DNA of 64,000 nt from Paenibacillus sp. USDA918EY (lineage in GTDB: Bacteria > Bacillota > Bacilli > Paenibacillales > Paenibacillaceae): NCBI RefSeq assembly GCF_009870825.1, contig NZ_WTWY01000007.1:186001-250000 (forward strand), given 5' to 3'. The stretch's first letter is position 1. The number at the start of each line of letters is the position of its first letter. The translations under genes were made by a program, and so were the position numbers. Positions 17,288-25,959 of the stretch are shown here, one piece after another. The notes beneath the pieces are model-generated. The model was not told where the DNA came from. It searched no databases and saw only the letters and a list, made by a program, of their open reading frames with translations.

Positions 17288-17917
17288 TTGAAACTGAACG
17301 CAGAAGCGATCACGAAACTGCTCGCGTGGGCTTACGAGAAGGCTGTCCAAGGCGGCGTGCCCAAGACGCAGTCGGCAGCCGAACTGGCTGAGGAGTACAT
17401 GAAGCGCGAAGGAACCCTGACTGAAAAGGCCAACGCCCTCATGCGCGCCCAAAACACGAAAGCCGCAGCGACTGGCTTCCTGACAGGCCTTGGCGGTCTT
17501 GTCACCCTCCCCGTTGCCGTCCCGGCCAACATTGCGAGCGCAATCTACCTCCAGCTTCGCATGGTCGCGGCCATCGCCATCCTCGCGGGATGCGACCCGG
17601 AGGACGACCGCGTCAAGGCGCTTTCCATTGCCTGTCTTGCAGGGAACGCGGCAAAGGGCATCCTCAAGAACGCGGGCATTGCTGTCGGAACCAAGCTGAC
17701 CGAGCAAGTGCTTGCCCGATTGTCCGGCGAAGTCGCCAAAAGAGTGAACCAAGCGGTTGCCGTGAAGCTCGCGGCAAAGCTGGGTCAGAACGGCGTGGCT
17801 AGCCTCGCCAAAGTCGTCCCGGTCGTCGGCGGCGTCACGAACGCCCTGTTCGACGGCATCACGACCAACATCGTCGGCAACGTCGCCCGCGACACGTTTG
17901 TCGGGAAAACAGTATAA
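17288..17917 (+). CDS. EcsC-family protein
   Basis: A 209-residue protein with a hydrophobic central stretch (GLGGLVTLPVAVPANIASAIYLQLRMVAAIAILAG) typical of EcsC-domain proteins, followed by basic and Ala/Gly-rich helices. The role in this family is unclear; membrane association is likely. The start is TTG 17288, preceded by an excellent AGGAGGTGA. A strong terminator follows at 17930. It belongs to the GC-rich part of the cassette and follows the lipoprotein gene after 33 bases. Confidence 0.75.
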   Translation: MKLNAEAITKLLAWAYEKAVQGGVPKTQSAAELAEEYMKREGTLTEKANALMRAQNTKAAATGFLTGLGGLVTLPVAVPANIASAIYLQLRMVAAIAILAGCDPEDDRVKALSIACLAGNAAKGILKNAGIAVGTKLTEQVLARLSGEVAKRVNQAVAVKLAAKLGQNGVASLAKVVPVVGGVTNALFDGITTNIVGNVARDTFVGKTV

Positions 17918-17929
17918 AGAATTTCTCAA

Positions 17930-17960
17930 GAGCCCTTCGGACAGTCCGAAGGGCTTTTTG
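17930..17960 (+). terminator. Rho-independent terminator
   Basis: AGCCCTTCGG and CCGAAGGGCT form a ten-base perfect stem around ACAGT, followed by TTTTTG. Confidence 0.85.
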
Positions 17961-18245
17961 CATTTGGCCGGGAGCCCTTGAACTTCGAGGACAAATCCGA
18001 TCGTCCCCCCTTTTTTCAAAACTTCTCGCGAAAAAAAGAGCTAGAGTGCGATTTTGCAAGATTGGGAGACAATTTCCTCTCAACTGTCTGACCCTTGTCG
18101 GACGTTTTGGCGTCGAAGTCCATCGGCAAAAGCCTCACGAACGTTAAAGAGGGGCAGCGTTTTTTTCCTGTTTCCGACCTGTTTCGGGCAATGATTCTTC
18201 TCCCCCTTGACTCTATGATATGGACTTAGAGAAAGGGGATGAAAA

Positions 18246-20236
18246 ATGGACAACGAACAGCAAGTGAGAAACCTGATTGACGAAGCGCTGGAGGAGTACG
18301 CCAGCGGCAACAGAGGCGCTCCTTTCGAGCAACCCGTTTTGCGGGCGCTGCTGAATGCAAAACAGGAAAACCTTGCCGAGTTCCAGCGACTGAAGGGAGC
18401 GCTCGCCGACAGGGGCGTGCCGTTGCGCGACCTGAACGACGCGCTGAAGTCCGAGGCGGAAAAGGCCAAGTTCAACGCGTCCTCCCGTTCGGGCGAAGCC
18501 GTCTTGTCCCTCGAACGAATTGAGGACTTAGAGCGAAAGGGCTTCGTCGTCGACCCGGTCAAAGGGATCACGGACATCAACCCCAACCTGTTCGCCAAGT
18601 ACGTGCTTAAGAAGTTCGAACTGCGGTTCACCAAAGGCGAGCGCTTCTTCCTCTTTGAACGCGGCGTTTGGCGTCATCTCGCCGAGAAACAACTGCAGCG
18701 ACGACTTACCAGGCTGATCGAGACCACCCAACCGAACGTTTGGCGTCCAGCTTGGGAGAGCGCCTACATGACGACGCTCGCGCGGCTGGCCAAGTCCGTG
18801 GAGGAGTTCGACACGTTCCGGAGTCACTTGAACTTGGCGAACGGCATGTTCAACACCGACACGCTCGAACTGGAAGAGCACCACCCGGACTTCCACTCCA
18901 GCATCCAGAACCCCTTGGTTTACGACGAAAACGCCGAGTGTCCGAGGTTCTTGAGGTTGAAGTGTTTCAAGGCGACAAGCAAACCATCGGCGTCGTGCAG
19001 GAAATGATGGGGTACTGCTGCACCGCAGAAACACGGGCGCACAAGGTCTTCATTCTGGAAGGTGTCGGCTCGAACGGCAAGTCGGTGCTGATCGAGATCA
19101 TCGAGCACCTGTGCGGGAAACAAAACGTCTCCCACGTCGCAATGAACGAGCTTAGCCAACCTTTCGCTCGCGGCGAACTGGTCGAGAAGCTGCTCAATGT
19201 CTCCTCCGAGAACGAGTTCAGCGAAAAGGGGCTAAACACGCAGCAGATCAAGAGCATCGCGGCAGGAGACATGATTCGCGTCGAGAACAAGCACGAGAAA
19301 GGGTTCAGCTACCGCCCGGTCTGCAAGCTGCTGTTCGGCATGAACGCGCTGCCCGCCACGATGGACAAGTCGCACGGCTTCTTCCGCCGTTTGGTCATCA
19401 TCCCGTTCCGGCGCGTGTTCAAGGGGGCGGAGGCCGACAAAATGTTGCTGGAGAAGCTGCTGGAGGAGTTGCCGGGCATCTTCAACTTCGCCATGGAAGG
19501 ACTGCGGCGCTTGCGGGAGCGCGACTTCGTCTTCTCGGAGGCCGTGGCAATCGAACAAGCAGTCAACAGCTACAAGGCAGAACAGAATCCGGTCATTCCG
19601 TTTGTGTCTGACTTCGTCGAGCAGGGAACCGACGATGACCGGGTAAACAAAAACGAACTGTTCGACCGCTTCCAAACGTGGTGCAGGCAACAGGGCGAGA
19701 CGGATTTCGCGTCGAGGACTTCGCGCGACCGCCGAGTTTTCTGGACGGCCTTCAGAAACGCGCTGCTGGAAGCAGGGATTCCCATACCGGAAGAACGCCA
19801 GTCGAACGGTCTCCGGTTCCTTCACGGTTTGAAACTGTTGAAGGAAGCAAAACAGAGCATCGTCGACATTTTCGGTGAAAGCGACGACGCGGCGACTGAA
19901 ACAGCGCCCGGCCAACGGGAGAGCCAAGCCAACAGCGGACAGAAAGTGACCGCGCGAGTCACCGTTGGCGGCAGGTTCGGCGAACTTTTGGAAGAGGACT
20001 CGAACGAGCGGTTGTCTGGGAATGAAGACGACGAGGACTGCGAAGTGTTCGCGTTAGAGGAAGAGTGGGATCACGAAAGCATCCAGTTCGACCTCAACTA
20101 CCTTCCCGCCCAGATCTTCCACGGAATCCAAGTCAGGGAGTGGCTGGACGGCAAGCCGGAGCACTTTGACTTTGACAACTACCGTTTCCACCTCAGTTCT
20201 TGGGGAGGGCAACAGTTCGTCAGTTTGAGGTGCTGA
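18246..20236 (+). pseudogene. P4-type primase/helicase gene with a frameshift
   Basis: Two overlapping frames make one phage/plasmid primase of about 660 residues. The first (from ATG 18246) carries the D5 N-terminal part and ends in DENAECPRFLR. The second resumes with VFQGDKQTIGVVQEMMGY and has the SF3 helicase Walker A EGVGSNGKS, the ENKHEKGFSYRPVCKLLFGMNALP region and a winged-helix end. The break is at about 18950-18965 and needs a -1 or +2 shift. No slippery heptamer is visible there. It would prime and unwind the excised cassette for replication, and is probably inactive as read. Confidence 0.85.
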
Positions 20237-20255
20237 GGCGAAGCTTCTGCTGCTC

Positions 20256-20390
20256 TGCCGCACTTTCGCCGCCAGCCCAACGGAGCCGAGCAAAGCGCTG
20301 GATTCCGCTGGTGAACTGCTGGCGCACTCAGACGCACTCTCGAAAGGCGTTGAACCTGTGCAAAGTGCGGGTCAGGGCGACTCCAGTGCG
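20256..20390. repeat. Second cluster of GCCGCACTTT motifs
   Basis: Between the primase and recombinase genes (a 295-base gap) are CTGCCGCACTTTCGCC at 20256, GCGCACTCAGACGCACTC near 20332, AAAGTGCGG at 20362 and CAGTGCGACTG near 20384. These match the motif cluster at 15661-16005. Confidence 0.45.
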
Positions 20391-20531
20391 ACTGAGTTTC
20401 CAAGCGACGCAACAAAGGGCGACAGGGCGGCACCTTTTCGGTACCGCTCCACTCACCGACAACGGACTAAACATCGAACTTCTCGGCAATCGAGCGTTCG
20501 TGAGAATTGCATAAAACAGGGAGGAAATCAC

Positions 20532-20968
20532 ATGAAAATGGCAGGAGAAAGCAAGCAACTACAAGTGTCTCGTACGGGCGGACGGGCACGAAAGAACGTT
20601 CAGAACTCGGGGTGGGCATCGAGGAGCAGTTGGAAGCAGTCAGGAACAGGTGCAAGGATGAACACAAAATCGTCTTCAAGGAGTTTGTGGACGCAAGTTT
20701 TTCCGGCAACTCGATCGAGAAGCGTCCCGCACTCCTCGAACTTCTTCAGGAGATCGAGAACGGAAAGGTATCGGAGCTTTGGGTCTGGAAGGTAGACCGA
20801 CTCACACGCCGACTTTCCGATCTTTTGCTCATCATGGAGCAGCTCAAGCGTCACAACGTCACCTTGCGCTGCGTGTCCGACCCCAATTTTGACCCGACCA
20901 CATTCTCCAAGATGGGGATGCAAATCGTTGGAGTCTTGGCCCAGTGCCGCAGAATATCATCGTGCTAG
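20532..20968 (+). pseudogene. Large serine recombinase remnant, first copy
   Basis: ATG 20532 (behind GGGAGG) starts one frame; the recognisable recombinase continues in another frame from about 20560. It shows YGRTGTKERSELGVGIEEQ, KEFVDASFSGNSIEKRPAL and LWVWKVDRLTRRLSDLL, the N-terminal catalytic domain. The nucleophile motif that should read Tyr-x-Arg-Val-Ser-Thr has glycine for serine. The product stops after VLAQ, so the zinc and coiled-coil parts of a CcrA-like recombinase are missing. It is a clear pseudogene with at least one frameshift. Confidence 0.85.
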
Positions 20969-21021
20969 ACGCAGTTCAACCTGACTCCCCAGCCGACTTT
21001 GAACGAAGGAGGAACCCGCCG

Positions 21022-21246
21022 ATGCAACTCACTGTTGCCGACAACTACCAAACGATGATCGAGCTTCTGTCCGAACTGGTCAAGCGCCACCTTACCCAAC
21101 CGGCAAGACGGTCCGCCCGCGCGAAAGTCGACGAGCAGACTCTCCTGTTCGTCAATGCCTTTCTGGAGCAAGAAGACGACGAGCAAGCCGATTTCGAACT
21201 GACCGCCGAACTCCTCGGAACGCGAGAATTCAGGCGAATTGCTTAG
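21022..21246 (+). CDS. Small hypothetical protein between the recombinase genes
   Basis: A 74-residue protein (NYQTMIELLSELVKRHL, EQTLLFVNAFLEQEDDEQADFELTAELL) with no recognised domain, mostly helical and acidic. AAGGAGG lies ten bases before the ATG. It lies between two serine recombinase remnants in the same direction and ends 22 bases before the second, so it is probably part of the integration module. Confidence 0.6.
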   Translation: MQLTVADNYQTMIELLSELVKRHLTQPARRSARAKVDEQTLLFVNAFLEQEDDEQADFELTAELLGTREFRRIA

Positions 21247-21267
21247 AACAAGGAGGACACGACCACC

Positions 21268-21551
21268 ATGACACTGGTAAAACGAAAAACGCCGCCCCTC
21301 AACGTGCTCAAGAACCCCTTTCCTCCGGCTGTTGTCCAGATAGCCATCTACGCTAGAGTGAGTACGGAGGAGCAGGCCGAGCAAGGGTACAGCATCGAAG
21401 CCCAGTTGGAGACGCTTCGGGCACTCTGCAAGACGGAGCACAAAATCGTGTTCAAAGAGTACATCGACGCCGGGATCTCCGGCAAGACCATTGACAAGCG
21501 CCCCGCTCTCAAGGAGCTTCTCAGGGACGTCGAGAGCGGCCAGATCCAAAT
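21268..21551 (+). pseudogene. Large serine recombinase, truncated second copy
   Basis: The first about 95 residues are a well-preserved resolvase catalytic domain: AIYARVSTEEQAEQGYSIEAQ with the nucleophile serine, then KEYIDAGISGKTIDKRPALKELL. Homology ends after ESGQIQM at about 21551, where VWKIDRL-type sequence is expected. From there the DNA changes to lower GC, and the open frame runs by chance into the secreted-protein gene at 21712. It is the CcrB-like partner of the remnant at 20532, cut by insertion or deletion. Confidence 0.85.
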
Positions 21552-21711
21552 GCAACCTTTCACTCATAAAATGTGTCTTATATTTGTAAGGGAGGTGGAA
21601 GATCAACTGAAAACGAGAGACAACGTCGCTGAGCCTAACAACTGCGTCAGTCATCAAGGTGCATCCACTCTTCTAAGTCAGTCAGTAGAGACAACTCTAT
21701 TCAGGAGGAGA

Positions 21712-22419
21712 ATGCGTACTATGACCTTGAAGAAACGCAAACCCATTGCCACGTTACTTGTCGTGCTTGCCGCACTCACCCTTCTCGCCGTTCCAGCAGC
21801 CAATGCGAGCCCCGTAAACCCCCATTGGTATGCTGCCCAGCGATTGTCAGTAACCACTACCGGCATCTATTCGTCGATCACGAACGACCAAGAGGACTTG
21901 GATCACGTTTCCGGAAGTTTCATCAATAAGGAAATGTGGATCGGTTTTAGCAACACTCGCTGGATTGAAGCCGGAACGACACGCGGCCCTGTAAATAACA
22001 GTGATGGCTATGTGGATGACTGGCATGGCCATTTCATCGCCTATCAGACGGCTACGGGAGATTATCATGAGCGAAACGTCGAGACAGAGTATAAAACAGG
22101 TACCCACAACTTCCAGATTTCCCGTGACACCATCAATGGTTCAACAAACTGGACCATCTATTTTGATTACAACCGCGTAGCAACCATACCGGCCATCACA
22201 AACACAAGCGGTATTAGTCATGATGTCGGCATTGAGAGTAATGATTCGAGTAACTCCTTCACCAGTGGGACATACTCTTCCGCCATGCAGTATAGGAACA
22301 CATCCGGATCGTGGGTAAATTGGAGTTCTTCTTCGGCCACACGAACCGATCTCACCAATGGAACGGGATGGACCACGACTTACTCCAGCACCAATAACCG
22401 TTTAACGTATACTCATTAA
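21712..22419 (+). CDS. Secreted hypothetical protein
   Basis: A protein of about 235 residues with a Sec signal peptide (KKRKPIATLLVVLAALTLLAVPAANA, cleavage after ANA). The mature chain is rich in Ser, Thr, Asn and aromatic residues (NPHWYAAQRL, EMWIGFSNTRWIEAG, WTIYFDYNRVATIPAI), suggesting an all-beta, lectin-like or concanavalin-like fold. No catalytic motif is visible. Two in-frame ATGs, 21712 and 21721, share one AGGAGGAG site. The upstream frame belongs to a truncated recombinase and is not its own. Base composition differs from the DNA just before it. Confidence 0.75.
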   Translation: MRTMTLKKRKPIATLLVVLAALTLLAVPAANASPVNPHWYAAQRLSVTTTGIYSSITNDQEDLDHVSGSFINKEMWIGFSNTRWIEAGTTRGPVNNSDGYVDDWHGHFIAYQTATGDYHERNVETEYKTGTHNFQISRDTINGSTNWTIYFDYNRVATIPAITNTSGISHDVGIESNDSSNSFTSGTYSSAMQYRNTSGSWVNWSSSSATRTDLTNGTGWTTTYSSTNNRLTYTH

Positions 22420-22447
22420 ATTGAAGCGAAAGGAAGAGCCGATCCCA

Positions 22448-22984
22448 ATGAAAAATATAACGAAATGGACAACCGTTTTAGCGACAATGGCTGTTCTTGC
22501 AGGAGGTCTCTGGTACACTTCATCGAACGCAGATGCCGCAAACCCGCAACAATTGAAGCCGATTGGTGCTGAAAATCAAAGCTACAATTTGAACCCCGAA
22601 CCTAAGCTGAAAGCAAACGCGGATCAAAAGACGGAAATCCTATCCAAGAAGGACGAGATTTCTAAAAAATTCAGATTACATGGGAATAACAAAATCAGCT
22701 CTTTTGAACTGAAAACCTGGGATGAATATAACACGGGAAATGCATCAAATGGCGCCAAAGAACTGAATACGTCCATTGATGACTCCCGTCTCGTTTGGGT
22801 CGTGAAAGTTGATTTTGCAGACGGCTATGATACGAGAGTTGGACATTTTAAGAACGCAAAAGTGACTTATGTCATCGATCCGGAAACGGAGCATGTGTTG
22901 GCTCAAGATGTTCAAGGAGAACAAGAAACATTTGAGGGCGGCCCAGCTCAATTTGCTGGAAAAACACCAGTCGATGCAGATTAA
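22448..22984 (+). CDS. Secreted hypothetical protein
   Basis: A 178-residue protein with a signal peptide (TKWTTVLATMAVLAGGLWYTSSNADA) and a hydrophilic mature part of mixed alpha/beta character (VWVVKVDFADGYDTRVGHFKNAKVTYVIDPETEHVLAQDV), which resembles small PepSY-like inhibitory folds, though no family is certain. AAGGAAGAG precedes the ATG. It follows the secreted protein at 21712 after 28 bases and is closed by the terminator at 22995, so the two form a secreted pair inserted into the recombinase cassette. Confidence 0.75.
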   Translation: MKNITKWTTVLATMAVLAGGLWYTSSNADAANPQQLKPIGAENQSYNLNPEPKLKANADQKTEILSKKDEISKKFRLHGNNKISSFELKTWDEYNTGNASNGAKELNTSIDDSRLVWVVKVDFADGYDTRVGHFKNAKVTYVIDPETEHVLAQDVQGEQETFEGGPAQFAGKTPVDAD

Positions 22985-22994
22985 ACACTTGAAA

Positions 22995-23027
22995 AGCAGC
23001 TTCCGAAACTCCGGAAGCTGCTTTTTT
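22995..23027 (+). terminator. Rho-independent terminator
   Basis: AGCAGCTTCCG and CGGAAGCTGCT form an eleven-base perfect stem, followed by TTTTTT. Confidence 0.9.
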
Positions 23028-23183
23028 CCATTGCTCGTCGTTTGATGATTTGTTTTTTTTTGGTCAGCTAAGTAGCGAAGGCGAGTTTCTCTACCACGCA
23101 GCCGACTTCGTTGAATAAGCTCGCAGCAGCACGCTTGCATCGACTTTTCCGCCGTACGTTGCCCTTCCCCGACCCATGCCCTA

Positions 23184-23232
23184 CAAAGCGCCTTTCCAAA
23201 CCTGCTGCGGGATTTTCTGAAAAAACTTGCCG
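23184..23232. repeat. Right end of the recombinase cassette
   Basis: The sequence from CAAAGCGCCTTTCCAAACC through TCTGAAAAAACTTGCCG is repeated with few changes at 59584-59631. Both copies lead directly into an att-like core, so this is a conserved cassette terminus. Confidence 0.7.
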
Positions 23233-23235
23233 TTC

Positions 23236-23250
23236 CTTATGATACGGTTC
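23236..23250 (-). repeat. att-like direct repeat C
   Basis: Exact consensus core GAACCGTATCATAAG on the minus strand. It overlaps the stop codon of the HxlR gene that ends at 23249, so the repeat supplies part of that stop. Confidence 0.75.
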
Positions 23251-23602
23251 ACTCAGATGTATCCCCTGGACGATCTGCTCCGTAGAGCATATTCATGTGC
23301 TCGATATGTGCCGCTCCCCAATCGTTTAATGCCTGTAATACCACACTTAAACCTTTACCGTAATCCGAAATCGAATATTCTACTTTCGGAGGGATTTGGT
23401 TATAAACCTCGCGATGTACAATATCGTTATACTCAAGTTCCCTTAATTGTTGGGTGAGCATCTTTTTGTTTATATTCGGTATCGCTTTTTGAAGCTCGCT
23501 GAACCTCATTGTACCGTTTGATATCAGCTGAAGCAGAATGACGGGCTTCCACTTCCCCACTAAAATATCCAGTGCCGATTCGAATTTACAATACTCTTTC
23601 AT
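23249..23602 (-). CDS. HxlR-family transcriptional regulator
   Basis: A 117-residue winged-helix regulator with the HxlR signature: CKFESALDILVGKWKPVILLQL, then MRFSELQKAIPNINKKMLTQQLRELEYNDIVHREVYNQIPPKVEYSISDYGKGL. Members usually sense quinones or electrophiles through a cysteine; Cys5 is near the N-terminus. The ATG at 23602 is preferred over the upstream TTG. It is divergent from the DoxX-like gene, which is its likely target. Its stop codon lies in att-like repeat C. Confidence 0.88.
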   Translation of the reverse strand: MKEYCKFESALDILVGKWKPVILLQLISNGTMRFSELQKAIPNINKKMLTQQLRELEYNDIVHREVYNQIPPKVEYSISDYGKGLSVVLQALNDWGAAHIEHMNMLYGADRPGDTSE

Positions 23603-23746
23603 TGAACCCCCCACTTCCCTTTTGCTTTGCAAGGTAACTTTTTGTTTACTATGTTTAGATAAAGTGCCTACTTCCGAAGGCGAATACCATGATCTATTAT
23701 ACCTTCAGAGGATATCGAAAAAGCAATCAGGAGGTTGGCACCGTTC

Positions 23747-24100
23747 ATGAATTTTGTAATATGGATCATTCAAGGGCTTGTAGCCTTAGGTTTTGTCTAC
23801 TCGGGGTGGCTGAAGGCATTTCAATATGAAACAGCCAAAAAGTCATGGGGTTGGGTAAAAGACGTTTCAAAAGGATTCGTCGTTTTTATCGGGTTAGCCG
23901 AATTGGTCGGGGCACTGGGAGTTATTCTGCCTCAAGCGTTGGATATTGCGCCTGTATTAACGCCCATTGCCGCAACCGGACTTGCCGTCGTCGTTCTTTT
24001 GGGCGCCTTATTTCATATTAAACGCAAGGAGTACCGGGATATCGGCGTGAACATTGTCTTCTTCGCATTAGCTGTATTTGTTGCCATCTGTCGTTTTTAA
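23747..24100 (+). CDS. DoxX-family membrane protein
   Basis: A 117-residue protein with four predicted membrane helices (IIQGLVALGFVYSGWLKAF, FVVFIGLAELVGALGVIL, TGLAVVVLLGALFHI, VFFALAVFVAI), the DoxX/DoxD-like pattern linked to quinone or thiol redox stress. CAGGAGG lies 11 bases before the chosen ATG. Divergent pairing with an HxlR regulator is common and suggests induction by electrophiles. Confidence 0.87.
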   Translation: MNFVIWIIQGLVALGFVYSGWLKAFQYETAKKSWGWVKDVSKGFVVFIGLAELVGALGVILPQALDIAPVLTPIAATGLAVVVLLGALFHIKRKEYRDIGVNIVFFALAVFVAICRF

Positions 24101-24157
24101 GCCGATATGATATCTATGTGATGTTAGGGGCATCCGCTATGGAGGTCCCTGTAAATG

Positions 24158-24192
24158 AAAATGAGTCCGGTATAAATTACCGGGCTCATTTC
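24158..24192. terminator. Bidirectional hairpin
   Basis: AAATGAGTCCGGTA and TACCGGGCTCATTT pair around TAAAT. It lies between convergent genes ending at 24100 and 24263. Confidence 0.6.
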
Positions 24193-24262
24193 AAATAAAC
24201 CGCTCAATACATATGGTGTCTGGCCGTTTAAGATACTTTACAACGGAACAGCCTTTAGACCA

Positions 24263-24808
24263 TTAAGGCTTCGACACGGATACGAGAAGCTCGTTATCCC
24301 CAGAGATGACTGTCACTTCAGGCGGTAGGATTAGATCTTTCACGAAGCGTGTATCCCCGATGTCCATCGCGCTGATGTCCAGCTCAACGGAAGATGGCAG
24401 GTCTTTCGGGAAAGCCTCCACTTCAACATACGGGTCCTGGATTTGCACAACTCCGCCCGACTTCGTTCCGATTGGAGTACCTACGAATTTCACCCCGAGC
24501 TTCGTACGAATGACCCCACCCGTCTGAACGAGTTGAAAGTCGACGTGCACAAGCGCGCGGGTTACCGGGTTCCGCTGAAGATCCTCCAGCAGCACCGTCA
24601 TTGATCGTTCACCCTCCATCTGCAGCTCAATAAAGCCGGATGCCCCTTGCTTTAGCCATTTTTCAAATTGTTTAGTGGAAATATGAATGGTTTCGTTATC
24701 TGCGTTTTTACCGAACACAACCCCCGGCAAACGCCCCTCCTGACGTAAATTGCGTAGTCCTGAAGAATTTAATCGCGGACGTCTTTCTGTATGAATACAT
24801 GCAGCCAT
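24263..24808 (-). CDS. rplY: Ribosomal protein L25 / general stress protein Ctc
   Basis: Binds 5S rRNA in the large subunit; the longer Ctc form is stress-induced in Bacillus. The 181-residue protein has the L25 N-terminal domain (RLNSSGLRNLRQEGRLPGVVFGKN, LEDLQRNPVTRALVHVDFQ) and the C-terminal TL5/CTC domain (PIGTKSGGVVQIQDPYVEVEAFPKDLPSSVELDIS). AAGGAGAGG precedes the start. Usually this gene lies by prs/pth, so its position in the array beside a racemase is unusual and may be a second copy. Confidence 0.93.
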   Translation of the reverse strand: MAACIHTERRPRLNSSGLRNLRQEGRLPGVVFGKNADNETIHISTKQFEKWLKQGASGFIELQMEGERSMTVLLEDLQRNPVTRALVHVDFQLVQTGGVIRTKLGVKFVGTPIGTKSGGVVQIQDPYVEVEAFPKDLPSSVELDISAMDIGDTRFVKDLILPPEVTVISGDNELLVSVSKP

Positions 24809-25257
24809 GCTCTACCTCTCCTTTACATGAGTGATCTTAGCGCCGTAACAGCAGCCGTCGAACCTCCCCTGAACGGGGATCAATAGAGAAACATAGCATC
24901 CGGACCTCCATCCATTCAGATCGATAGCCATACATTAAATGTAAAAAACCCGCAAATACAGACGAAGGCACCCCACTCCGAGGAGTGGAATGCCTATGGG
25001 TTTTATCCACTATATCATAGATTGGTTAGTATTTCCACGGGGTAATTTTTGTCTACTCGCGAACCACCTGAAGATTCCTTTAACAGGGATCTATTAACGT
25101 GATCTGCAAATCGAATATGCCTCCATTTACAGATACCGTCCGGTGGGCCACGCACATAAGGAGATCGGACTTAGTATTCGTGTTCGATCGATCGCATAGA
25201 AGCGCTCCTCTCCGTTCCTACTGTCACCTTTTTGCCGCCATCAGAGCAGCTTCATTT
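24809..25257. other. Upstream region of the L25 gene
   Basis: About 450 bases without a gene. A compact hairpin lies at 24966-24995 (AGGCATTCCACTCC / GGAGTGGGGTGCCT on the minus strand). An outer AACCC/GGGTT pairing and a T-run follow it on that strand, so a short leader RNA or terminator ahead of the L25 gene is possible. Confidence 0.35.
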
Positions 25258-25959
25258 TTACTCCGCGTCACCTAACGCAAAATCAACAGCAGCCTCGGCA
25301 TGAAGCCGTGTCGTATCATAAATCGGGATATTACAGTCTTCCTGTGAGATGAGCAGTGTGATTTCCGTACATCCGAGAATGACGGCTTCCGCCCCCTTAC
25401 GGATAAGACTGTCAATGATGTCCAGATATCTTTTCTTTGAATCTTCATTTATAATTCCCAGACAAAGCTCGTGATAAATGATATCGTGAACGACCGCCCG
25501 ATCTGCTTCATCCGGAACAACGACCTCAAGTCCAAACTGATTGATAAGTCTGCCCTTGTAAAATTCCTGCTCCATCGTAAAGGCGGTCCCTAACAAACCC
25601 ACCTTCTTTATTTTATCGCCCACAATTTTATTGGCTGTTGCATCTGCAATATGAAGTAAAGGAATCGATACCGAGTCCATCACTTCGGGCGCCATCTTGT
25701 GCATCGTATTCGTGCATATGACGATGACATCGGCCCCGCCTGCTTCAAGCTTTTGTGCCGATTCAATCATGACCTTCGCAGCCTCTGCCCATTTCCCTTG
25801 ATGCTGCAGATCTTTGACTTCTTGAAAATCCACGGAATACATCAGACTTTTTGCCGAGTGGTGTCCACCTTTCCTTTCTTTTACCCGTTCATTGATGATT
25901 TGGTAATAGAGCATGGATGATTCCCAACTCATGCCGCCTATAAGCCCTATTGTTTTCAC
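25258..25959 (-). CDS. Aspartate/glutamate racemase family protein
   Basis: A cofactor-independent racemase of 233 residues with the two catalytic cysteines in VICTNTMHK (Cys82) and LGCTEITLL (Cys197) and the N-terminal GLIGGMSWESSMLYYQIINE, typical of the YgeA/aspartate racemase group. It would interconvert L- and D-amino acids, probably aspartate or a broader set, in the cytosol. It stands alone between L25 and the divergent peptide transporter. Confidence 0.92.
   Translation of the reverse strand: MKTIGLIGGMSWESSMLYYQIINERVKERKGGHHSAKSLMYSVDFQEVKDLQHQGKWAEAAKVMIESAQKLEAGGADVIVICTNTMHKMAPEVMDSVSIPLLHIADATANKIVGDKIKKVGLLGTAFTMEQEFYKGRLINQFGLEVVVPDEADRAVVHDIIYHELCLGIINEDSKKRYLDIIDSLIRKGAEAVILGCTEITLLISQEDCNIPIYDTTRLHAEAAVDFALGDAE

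Noticed and set aside
18930..18970. Programmed -1 frameshift in the primase gene
   Set aside because: No XXXYYYZ slippery heptamer or clear downstream structure at the junction; decay or error is simpler.
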